This document shows, one piece after another, positions 20,765 to 28,730 of a stretch of DNA of 28,730 bases; within the stretch, counting starts at the first letter, position 1, and each line of letters begins with the position of its first letter. Position numbers and translations under genes: made by a program. Source of the stretch: Gymnopilus junonius (taxonomy: Eukaryota > Basidiomycota > Agaricomycetes > Agaricales > Galerinaceae); NCBI GenBank assembly GCA_015501075.1, contig JADNYJ010000410.1:1-28730 (forward strand). Reading direction: 5' to 3'. A model generated the notes under the pieces. It saw only the letters and a list, made by a program, of their open reading frames with translations. It was not told the origin of the DNA and searched no databases.

Positions 20765-22132
20765 ATGGAATCATACGCCCTCCTGCTCGAGCTCTTGTTT
20801 GCCATCATAACCCACATTGACCCGTCTTCACCAGAGGGTCGGCGATGTCTATCTGCCTGCACTTGCACAAATCATGCTCTTCTGGGTTATTGCCAACGAC
20901 TGCTTTTCAGAGATGTAGAGCTTTCTTATCTATTTCTTTTAAATGAGGACCGCCGCATCGTTTTTTGCGATGATCAAGGAATGACAGGCCAGAAGTTCCT
21001 TCACCTGCTTGATGCCTCGCCACATATAGGCTCATATATCGAGAACCTCACGATTACAGTCGAAGTACCTACAGGAAGACGCAAGCCCTTTGAATTGGCC
21101 ACGCCGACACATGAATCTTCAAGTTCAGATTTGTTCTCGCTGTACAAAATTGTCCCTCGATTAACAAATCTGAAGGGATTTATTACAAGTCATACACAGC
21201 GGGCTCATTGGAGTGTCCTGGATGACTGCACGAAATCCTCCTTTGTTGGTCTCTTTCCATTGCTCAGAAAGCTCGACCTTTTTCTCCTCGTCTTTCTCCT
21301 TATGTCAGTTTTCTCTGATTGCGCTAGTCTGGAGGAACTCCATGTATGGGGTGCCGAGACAGATCTCGACTACCTTCCTGCAAATGTGGACAAAGTCAAA
21401 ATACGGGCTCTGGAAGTTGGCTATGGGCCAGATCCAAGTCGGAAGCCGATAGCACCGCTTTTTAGTCCACCTCATTCACCACTGGATATCTCCCACCTAC
21501 GAAATATAAAACTTACAGATGCACTCTTGCCAGTATCTGACGTTGACGATATCCTAAAACTTTGCTCAAATAACCTGCAAGAGCTTGATCTATTCCTGGC
21601 TCTACATGGTGAGTCATAATCATCAATGACCTCGAGGCTCGTGCGAACTATATTTTCTAATGCCTCGTAAACTGCAGCTAAAAATGTACGGCCACTCTCT
21701 TTTGAGAAGACACCCAATCTGGGATTGTTGCACAATCTCTGTTTTCTCATTTTATGATCTACTATTGAATCTCATCCACTTTTCACTCTTGAGGAACACA
21801 ATGACCTGCTCTACATTGCATCTACATTGAAAACCTTGCCATTTGACAACTTCCATCACAAGCAGCTCTAGCTCACCCTGCAGATAGAGTTCATTGATCT
21901 CCACAATTTCGAAAACATTGTTACATCACTATCTGGCTGGTCCGATCTCACTGCTCTATTGGAAGAAAATGGAATATATTTTGAAAGCATCAAGATTATG
22001 TTTCGGCACGCAGAATACAATGAAAAACTGGTCTTAATTCCTATACTACTTACAGTGATGGAGGATATGGACAGGAATGAAGGTTTGAAGAGATTGAGGG
22101 AGAAGGGAATGCTGTTGTATGAATACTTTTAG
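20765..22132 (+). pseudogene. F-box-like family member 7, intact first exon, two in-frame stops in exon 2
   Basis: Exon 1 (20765-21608) starts MESYALLLELLFAIITHID and keeps the whole N-terminal part: GRRCLSACTCTNHALL, CQRLLFRDVELSY, MTGQKFLHLLDASPHIGSYI, DLFSLYKIVPRLTNLKGF, leucine-rich LRKLDLFLLVFLL and ISHLRNIKLTD. The intron is 21609-21677 (donor GTGAGT, acceptor CTGCAG, 69 nt, phase 1). Exon 2 stays in one frame to the stop at 22130-22132, with family blocks PNLGLLHNLCF, LLYIASTLKTLPF, LSGWSDLTALLEE and EDMDRNEGLKRLREKG. It is interrupted by TGA at 21755-21757 and TAG at 21869-21871, where CGA and CAG/CGG would be expected. Both are explained by C-to-T type changes and no frameshift is needed. 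A product ending at the TGA would be about 307 aa, keeping the F-box. Closest relative: 3571-4903. Confidence 0.8.
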
Positions 22133-22268
22133 TACATTTCGCTCACCTGGGATATTATGAGAATGGTAGAATGAACATAGTAACTGTTCAGTATACGGTT
22201 TTATTGAAAGAGGCGTCACAGCACATGTTGACCATTCAGTAAATCTGTCTAAGGCAAGCATATTATCG

Positions 22269-22379
22269 GATGGACATCACTGACACCTGCCAATATTGGA
22301 TATGTCGTGCCCCACCGCAGGGCGCAGCACTACCCCTTGGCATCGTGAGATGCTCCCATAACCCTTCTCAGACACCTGT
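22269..22379 (-). repeat. 111-bp inverted repeat, copy B
   Basis: This is the reverse complement of 13047-13157 with eight transitions and no gap. Four CG dinucleotides of copy A appear here as TG or CA, the pattern left by deamination of methylated C. It lies 137 bp after the stop of F-box-like member 7 and 92 bp before the retrotransposon LTR. Confidence 0.8.
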
Positions 22380-22471
22380 ACAGTCTGTAACGACGTTGGA
22401 AACAAGATCAAGGAAACCAAAACAACATGACGGCTCCAACAGCTTTCTATACAACCATCTACATAGGGGGG

Positions 22472-22768
22472 TGTGACAAAAGCGGCCTCAGTTGGATGAC
22501 TAAGGGGAAGTTTCGACACACGAGAAGTTTTACACAGGGAAGGAACTGGATAAAGAATAAATTCTAAAGAAAAAGGACTAGCTACAACAGACAGTTTATA
22601 TACCAGAGGTAGATAGTCATATGATTAGGAAGTTTTTTAGGAATGTCTAAAGAGCGAGGAGAGCGAGTCAGGATACGAGTCATGATTAGTTAAAGGAATA
22701 ACTAAGAGGATTAACTATAAGAAAGAGACAGCAAGGCTGGGATGGGAGAACCAGACCGGATCATTACA
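22472..22768 (-). repeat. 3' LTR of the Ty3/gypsy element (297 bp)
   Basis: Read on the minus strand it begins TGTAATGATCCGG and ends TTTGTCACA, giving the TG...CA ends of an LTR. It lies directly downstream of the element's last reading frame, preceded by a short purine tract (AGGAGGG) that could prime plus-strand synthesis. A TATA box is read as GGTATATAAA on the minus strand at 22595-22604. The bases outside its left end are a run of G, and the target duplication cannot be checked because the other end of the element is outside the window. Confidence 0.75.
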
Positions 22769-22794
22769 TGTGCCCTCCTGGTCTTCGAAGAAGA

Positions 22795-23611
22795 TCATTT
22801 GCAGCTTTTGGAAGTCTTGCCTTTGCTGGAAGAAGGTTCAGGAGGAGCGTCGGTCTCAAAGTCCATCAAGTCGAAGTTAAGGTCTTCGGGAGGTCGAAGC
22901 AGTTCATCGGCAATAGGAGGCGCCTGGCGGAGGGCTAGCAGCGGGAGTGATAGGTGCAGAGGGAGCAGGAGTGATGGTAGATGGTCCCTCGAAGTGCCTG
23001 CTCATGTCGTAAAGTTGATCGGACACTTTAATTAGCTGCTTCGCCTTCCATTCCATAATATGACGTTCCTTGGCTTGAGTAATATGCACAAGGGTATCAG
23101 CTAGGATTTTATTCTTGTGGTCTTCTCTCAATATAGCTGTGATAGGCACGGGGGTAGCAATGCTGAGGTCCTCATTGGTGAAGCCAAAGTCCTCTAGGAT
23201 AGGCAGTTTTGGGGCAATGAAGAGGCCAGTGCATGAGGGGTGAATTCCACTAAGTCCAAAGCCAGCATTTGCCTTGTCAAAGACAGTAGCGAGTTCTTGG
23301 TAGCCGGTGGGCATGGGAAGGATTTTGCCGTGGGACTCGACGAACTTCTGCTGTTGAGTGACGGAGGCATGGCGGAGAGATTTGTCATAGGCAATAATAG
23401 CACTGATCTGATGCGCTGAAAGAGTGATAATGTTTGACAGGTGTGAGAAGTACGGCTCATTGGGAAGCAAAAGATAATAGGTGTTGCGAGATGCCTGAGT
23501 AAGGCCTGGGACTGGAATTGCCACAAGAGGAGCAGGGGAAGCAGATGCCGAGGAAGGTCTGGAAATGGGGTCATGACGAGAGGATTGACTTTTGGAGGTG
23601 GACTTGGGCAT
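22795..23611 (-). CDS. Post-integrase reading frame of the Ty3/gypsy element, unknown function
   Basis: Downstream of the chromodomain the pol frame stays open. It passes a C/T-rich stretch and an ATG with good context (ATCACCATGCC) at 23611, and then a protein of its own appearance: a basic Ser-rich start (MPKSTSKSQSSRHDP), a Pro/Ala/Ser linker, a globular-looking middle (NTYYLLLPNEPYFSHLSN, FGLSGIHPSCTGLF) and a probable helix (AKERHIMEWKAKQLIKVSDQ). The frame ends at 22904. One frame change near 22915 would continue it with an acidic tail (DELLRPPEDLNFDLMDF) to a stop at 22795, 26 bp before the LTR. It could be a separate protein (about 270 aa) or a C-terminal extension of integrase. Its position is that of env in some retroelements, but no signal peptide or membrane helix is seen. 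Function unknown. Confidence 0.6.
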
Positions 23612-25513
23612 GGTGATAGAATGAGGTAAGAAAAGGAGTGATGATGAGTGTGGGGAGGGAATAGAAGGAAAAAAGTTGTCTTCTAAGAAGAGTAGAGATC
23701 CCAAAAATACCTGAGGATCATCAGTAGATGGGTTTCCCTTCCCACTCAGAAGGTCACTCACTTTGTCAACACCGATAAGCTCTAAGTATGACGTAAGAGC
23801 ATGTAAGTCAGAGATCTGGTCATAAGGGAGCCAAGTTATGTCTCCCGCCCTCCAGCATATCTTAAATATAGCCTCTCGGCCTGATCTGCTATGAGACAGT
23901 ATTGCATCAACTGCCCATTCACCATTGGCAGTTATTTCTGTCAGTAATTGAGATGCTAGATGCCCGGGAAATAACCGGTCATCATTCAGTACATGTACGC
24001 GAAGCAATGATGCATGAAATACATCATGAATACCGTGTCTCTTCAAGTCAGAGGGCAATTCTATCTGAAAAGAATGATTGCCAAAGTCTTTAATGATCTT
24101 GTAAGGGCCAATAAATTTGGGGATTAATTTACAAGCAAGTCCCTTCGGGAAGGTGACATTTTTAGTTGAGACATAAATGAGATCACCTTCCGTAAAAGGT
24201 TCGATCCGCTGTTTTTGATTTGCGTCACGAGTTTGCTTGACTCGAGTGGTGAGAATACTATCATGGGCCGCCATAATTGCAAGCTTTTTCTTAAGTGCAA
24301 AGTTTCTAATAGAAGGATATTCTTCTTTAGGTGCAGAGTCCCAAATCATAGCTCTAGGGAGTCTTCCATTATTTAAGAAGAAAGGTGAGTATCCTGTACT
24401 CTCAGATCGTGCAAAGTTAATTGCAAACTCAATACTAGGTAATTTAAGCACCCAGTCATTCTGTTTATTATTAACACACTGACGGAGCATCTGTGTGACC
24501 ATTCGGTTAGTGCGCTCAGTGGACCCATCAGTTTGAGGATGATAAGCGCTTGACATTCGGAGGCGTGTTCCAAGTAATTTATGTAAGTGATTCCAGAATA
24601 CACTTGTAAATAGAACGTCTCTATCACTTATGATATTATGAGGTAAGCCGTGAAGTCTAAATACTTCTGCAAACATTAACTCAGCAATCTGCCTTGCATT
24701 ATAATTAATTCGGCTTGGAATTAAATGAACCATTGCGGTAAGTAAGCAGATTATCACTGTAATGCAATCATAAGTCCCATTACAATCACTTGACTCAGGA
24801 AGCGGTCCTACGAAGTCAATCGCAATTGATTCCCAAGGCTGTGCGGGAACCGGTAAGGGGTTTAATAATCCATATGGCTTTTGATTATTTGGCTTGCTCA
24901 TTCTGCAAGTAACACAGGTTTCACAGAATGCTTTAGTGTCAGAGACCATGTCTTTCCACCAAACATGGTCTCGAAGGTAAGCAAGTGTTTTACTCGGTCC
25001 TAGGTGTGCGAGTAGGGAATGCGCCTCAGAGATAACTATTTCTCGAGCGCTTCATCCATTAATTAGGACCTTAGGAACACATAGAAGGTTTTTTCTTCCT
25101 TCATTAAGGTAAATAATTCCTTCAGTTACTTGAAAGTTTTTATAGTCTTTTGGTTTCTCAAGGATTTGTTTGAAGAACTTATCCTCAGAATATTTACTCT
25201 TAAATTCTTTAAGTAAGTCAATGCCTTCATTACTCGAAGATACGATATTGAGTAGACTATCATTGGTCATACTCGGAAAGCTCACTTCTGGGACATAAGG
25301 TTCGTCTTCAGGTGAGTTTTCAACTGATTTTTTAATTATCAGATTAGTTGACTCTTCAACTATTGGATTAGCTGTGTCCATAGTAGGCACTTCTTCGGGC
25401 ATCTCTTTGTCAGTGGACACTTTTTTCGATTGACGTTTAGTGTCTTTCATTTTTGGTGGTGTGGTCTCCCCCCCTTCCATTCGTTTGCCATGGCGAACAG
25501 ATGACTTAGCCAC
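23612..25513 (-). pseudogene. Pol, integrase with chromodomain (one in-frame stop)
   Basis: The segment starts in a Lys/Glu/Pro-rich linker near 25513. The zinc-binding part follows: the histidines are in EAHSLLAHLG and the cysteines in CETCVTC, giving the HHCC arrangement, with a TGA at 25052-25054 just before it. The catalytic core, counted from the ATG at 24949, has D45 (AIDFVGP), D109 (ISDRD) and E145 (GSTERTNR), so D109 and E145 are spaced as DDX35E; all three residues are present. The GPY motif (FIGPYKII) is at about residues 279-286. A chromodomain-like module (EWAVDAILSHSR, CWRAGDITWLPY, LTSYLELIGV) spans about residues 344-395. In chromoviruses this module guides integration to particular chromatin. 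Apart from the TGA the integrase could be active. Confidence 0.88.
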
Positions 25514-25735
25514 GGGTGCAGGTGCAGGTGGAGCTTTTTCCTTGGCTGCTGCAAGACGAGAGGATCACCGAACAGATATGGCCATTGCCTCTGGACCCGT
25601 AATTACAGGGAGGTCTGAGACGGTGATGATCTTGTCATCATCAGTGACATCGTGGTAAGTGAATTTGCTTCGTGAGTGAACAGTTCCAGGTGAGTCATTG
25701 GAATAAATGCGGGACAACGCATCAGCGATGACATT
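25514..25735 (-). pseudogene. Pol, linker between RNase H and integrase
   Basis: After the TAA at 25736-25738 the same frame continues with NVIADALSRIY, the usual end of a Ty3/gypsy RNase H domain, then DLPVITGPEAMAISVR and a second stop (TGA, 25565-25567). It runs on into an Ala/Pro/Lys-rich linker. The frame is unchanged across both stops, so these are point changes rather than domain boundaries. Confidence 0.8.
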
Positions 25736-27034
25736 TTAAGAACCTGGCATATACCTGACTTCAAAGTCAAAAACACCAATTTTTTCAATCCATCTGGCTT
25801 GATGGCCAGACAAGTTTTTCTGGTTCAGAAGGTAAATCAAACCTTTATGATCTGTAATCCAGAAAAAATGAGCTCCCAACAGGAGTTCACGAAATCTGAG
25901 CATAGTTTCAACACCAGCAAGCATTTCTATTTCATGAACTGGGTAATTCTGCTGAGCAGAGTTCAATTTAGCAGAGTAAAATGCAGCAATTTTTGCAGTT
26001 TTCCACTCAGGTCCTTGGCTAATTAAGCCAGCAATACCTGTCACACAACCGTCTGTGACCATCCAAATAGGGTCTGCCCCAGGTAAGTAATTCAGAGCAA
26101 CTTGACTATGATTGCAAGCATCATTTACTAATTGTTTTACCTCCTTGAAGGCTCTTTGCTCAGTATAACCCCACCGAAAGGGAACGGTATCACCCGTCAG
26201 AGCACTAAGTACACCCATAGGTATATGGACATTAGGTATGTCATCAGCTAAATATCCTACGGACCCCAGAAACCCATGTAGTAAATCCCTATTTGTAGGA
26301 GTTTTCCAGTTGACGACAGAGTCAACTTTGTCGGGATCCATCCAAATACCCTTATCATCAATGATGTGACCTAAAAGGTAAATTTCCGGCTGCAAGATTT
26401 GGAGCTTTTTCGCACTAAGGTAAAGTCTCTCACGTGCAAGAATATCCATTATGATTTTGCAGTGCTCAACATGTTCCTCCAGTGTATCTGAATAGATAAC
26501 AATATCATCTAGGTACACGTCCATCCACCTGCCAATATAAGCAGAGAATAGATGGTTCATTAGTGCCTGGTAAGTAGCAGGACCATTACAATCACCAATT
26601 TGGATCACCAAACTGACAATATTTCCATCAGGAGTTGTTACAGCAGAGTGATCGACATGTTCATCAATTATACATATTTGCTCGAATGCCCCCTTCTGGT
26701 CCCAGATGGACCGAAAAGGTTTACTAGACACCCTCCTGCACATGCCATCAATGTCAGGCAGAGGTGAAGCTAATTTAATGGTATTTTTATTCCGTTCTCG
26801 CATATCAACAATAGTATTAACGCCAGGTGGACTTCCATCCTTACTTGGTTTAGCAATGAAAATCATTGGAACCATGTTAACCGCTGAAGTTAGGCACCAC
26901 TGGCCCATTCGTAGGTATGCATCATGCTTTTCTTGCCACTGAGGCCTCAGCGCTTCAGGGCAACGAGACGCCCTCCAAGGATAAGCCTTGGTCTCATCAA
27001 TCAAGGGTATTTGATGATTAATTGCTCATAGGGG
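25736..27034 (-). pseudogene. Pol, reverse transcriptase and RNase H
   Basis: The usual block HQIPLIDETKAYPW and RCPEAL begins the domain, just after a TGA at 27026-27028; the codon at 27004 is TTG, not a true start. The catalytic aspartates are visible, counted from 27004: D102 in WDQKGAFEQI, and D166/D167 in the YLDD box (VYLDDIVIYS). The RNase H part follows from about residue 310, with a metal-binding D in MVTDG, the ..SAKLNSAQQNYPVHEIEMLA block and TDHKGLIYLL. The segment ends at a TAA (25736-25738) where GAA is expected (PGS-stop-NVIADALS). It makes DNA from the element's RNA and removes the RNA strand. Interrupted only by point stops. Confidence 0.9.
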
Positions 27035-27610
27035 AGGTAATTCCATTTCCCAAATGTCTTTGCACAATGGCTCAGCATATTTTTGAAGCTCCTTCCGAGT
27101 GGCTTCTATGCTGTCTTCTATATCCACAGAGTGGGCAACTCGACGAGTGTCAACCCAGTTTTAATAGGTAAGGAATCACTTCCTACTATGACTTGAGCTG
27201 GATTTAACCCAATACAGACTTGGTGCTGCCAAATCCACGGCGTACCCAGGACAAGTCATAGTTTGACAGATTAATGATGTCAAAGGTACGTTTTACGTCT
27301 ATACCTTGATACTGAAAGTTACAGGTCGTCTGAGCATTTATCCGTGAACGAGAGCCCTGTACCCCAATTGCAAGGTAAGTGGCTCCTTTAAATTATTCCG
27401 AGGAACTTTAAGCTGATCTGCCAAAGTGGTAGACATAAAATCACCCAAGGATCCGGAATCTATCAAGGCATGAGCAGGATTGCCATTAATATTCACCTTG
27501 ACAATCAAGGGTTTTGGCAAGATACGACTTTTATCTTTTACAGATGCCGCATTCTGCTGAATAGTGGCATAATTATTTCTGTTAATCTGAGTGGCAAACA
27601 GCTCGATCAC
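27035..27610 (-). pseudogene. Aspartic protease domain of the Ty3/gypsy element, frameshifted
   Basis: The active-site motif is read as AHALIDSGSLGDFMS (D-S-G) near 27480-27440, preceded by LIVKVNINGNP. After LTLQL the frame changes near 27365. The family pattern continues in the next frame (NAQTTCNFQYQGIDVKRTFD) and then another (LGTPWIWQHQVCIGLNPAQ, near 27250-27190). A last change near 27150 gives VDTRRVAHSVDIEDSIEATR, which leads into RT. The protease cleaves the Gag-Pol polyprotein; at least three frame changes make this one inactive. Confidence 0.82.
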
Positions 27611-28730
27611 AGGATGGCATTCATGCGGAAGCAGAAATTCATTTGCAAAGGTAAATGGATGAATGTCGAAATTATTTCTTCGCTAACATTCTCACTTTTT
27701 TTTTCAGGATTAAACCATTTGTCTAGGCAGTCCTCATACCAGTCTCGAAGCTCAAAGTCTGGGTCTTCAAGGGCGCTTAAGTCAATTTCCACACTCCGTG
27801 AGTGCAATGCATCATGAATTAGTACCTTCTGGGTACCTGGCTTAATTTTTTCAACAGAAAATCGGTTTATATCTTCACCATCATCATAGGCTGGTAAGAT
27901 AAATTTTAAACATTTTTCATCATAGGTATATGGAGCACCAGTTTCCAGATGGAGTTCAGTAGCTGCATGCATAGCATCGCCAAAAGTGGTAATCTCGAAA
28001 GCTCTTCCTTCAGCCAATCTTCAGCCACTAATTCTGGGGATTCTTCACCAGCAAATCAGGCCATTTGGTATGCGTACCAAAGCCCAATAGAGAAATCAGG
28101 ATTTCTAACTCGGTCAATATGAAGCCAAGTCTCCAATTCTCAGACACTATCATAGATACAAAGTATGTCATTATCTTTACTTCATCCCACCTCAAAGCGT
28201 GGTGAAAATGATCGAACCAAGGTATTCGTGCCTCAGTGTCATCTGCAGGGTACGGTTGACCACGTGTAAGTACCCTAGCTGCACCTCCACGTAAATATCA
28301 CCCATTTGCCAGGAGCAGTCATCAGGCTTGGGCACACGTCATCTACCAGGTGAACACTTTATTCGTGCGATTTTTTATTTCACACTGAGTAAATGCATGT
28401 GGACTATTCGAACACAGCAGCAGGCAGTGCGTTCGTGCGGGGACGTCTGTGACATCTGTGTCTGTGACAATACTATTGTCAGAGTCAGACCAGTCCGACT
28501 CATCCTCAGTGCTAAGCTCAGGGTTTTGTCATATTCCGACTCAGTATCACTCACAGCCTGTAAGTCAGGCATTTTCTCAGACTCAGAGCAAAGTTCATAC
28601 TCAGACTTGGGTCAAGATCCTCATCCAGATCCCACTCGCTGGCAGTGACACTACACATGTCACTTTTGGAGTCACTAACGGATTCCAAATCGGGTGGTAC
28701 ATCTTCCGAACAAGAAGACGTTGACTCACT
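27607..28730 (-). pseudogene. Gag-like region of the Ty3/gypsy element, partial and frameshifted
   Basis: Near the protease an open segment reads FGDAMHAATELHLETGAPYT, YDDGEDINRFSVEKIKPG and FELRDWYEDCLDKWF (28017-27609), then shifts frame into the protease. To its right, broken pieces such as HHALRWDEVKIMTYFV near 28210-28150 look like a capsid part. From about 28470 to the window edge the frame is rich in Ser, Asp and Glu (STEDESDWSDSDN; SEDVPPDLESVSDSKSD), an acidic low-complexity region with shifts. No CCHC zinc knuckle is recognised. The assignment as Gag rests on position upstream of protease. Confidence 0.6.

Larger units (their letters stand above)
22472..28730 (-). mobile_element. 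Ty3/gypsy LTR retrotransposon (chromovirus), decayed, truncated by the window edge
   Basis: Reading from right to left on the minus strand the order is gag-like region, aspartic protease, reverse transcriptase, RNase H, integrase, chromodomain, an extra reading frame, and the 3' LTR. Integrase after RNase H is the Ty3/gypsy order. The frame is interrupted by single-codon stops at 27026-27028 (TGA), 25736-25738 (TAA), 25565-25567 (TGA) and 25052-25054 (TGA), and by frameshifts in gag, protease and the last frame. No second LTR is seen, so the 5' LTR should lie beyond 28730. Confidence 0.92.

Noticed and set aside
23194..23574. Minus-strand frame overlapping the post-integrase region
   Set aside because: It is a shifted reading of the 22904-23611 frame with Leu/Pro/Ser-biased composition.
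1..28730. CRISPR arrays, rRNA, bacterial operons or phage genes
   Set aside because: No direct-repeat/spacer pattern, no rRNA-like sequence, and gene structure is plainly fungal with introns and TATA promoters.
28330..28730. A 5' LTR at the right edge of the retrotransposon
   Set aside because: No copy of the LTR ends seen at 22472-22768 occurs here; the stretch reads as acidic Gag-like sequence instead.

Overview
The window looks like a piece of a basidiomycete genome, most likely a mushroom-forming member of the Agaricomycetes. The evidence is short phase-conserved GT-AG introns, lineage-typical expansion of F-box-like genes, a GCN4-type bZIP factor, a chromodomain Ty3/gypsy element, and pyrimidine-rich leaders with TATA boxes. 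No species can be named from the sequence alone.

Layout. Four members of one F-box-like family lie on the minus strand at 1-688, 1898-3274, 3571-4903 and 7892-9258. A fifth F-box gene of a different type, broken by many frameshifts, lies between them on the plus strand (5978-7640). The centre (about 9.3-17.1 kb) holds a TATA promoter with two GCN4-type sites (9529-9620), a long stretch without a recognisable gene, and a bZIP transcription factor gene (13749-15479). Three more members of the first family follow on the plus strand (17137-18539, 18939-20165, 20765-22132). The seven family members therefore point away from the bZIP gene on both sides, and two left/right pairs (7892-9258 with 18939-20165, and 3571-4903 with 20765-22132) look like closest relatives.

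Only the copy at 7892-9258 reads cleanly from start to stop (two exons, 436 aa). The others carry frameshifts or in-frame stops, so the locus looks like an expanding and decaying multigene family. The bZIP gene itself also needs several frame changes, so some breaks may be sequence errors rather than mutations.

Mobile DNA. A 623-bp non-autonomous hAT element (731-1353) with matching terminal repeats and a perfect 8-bp target duplication sits in a TATA box just upstream of the first F-box copy. The last 6.3 kb (22472-28730) is a minus-strand, partly decayed Ty3/gypsy chromovirus with a recognisable 3' LTR, integrase, chromodomain, RT/RNase H, protease and gag remains. It also carries an extra reading frame downstream of the chromodomain; the element runs off the right edge.

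Two features are not explained by ordinary annotation: a 111-bp ungapped inverted repeat outside any gene (13047-13157 and 22269-22379), and the post-integrase reading frame of the retrotransposon.
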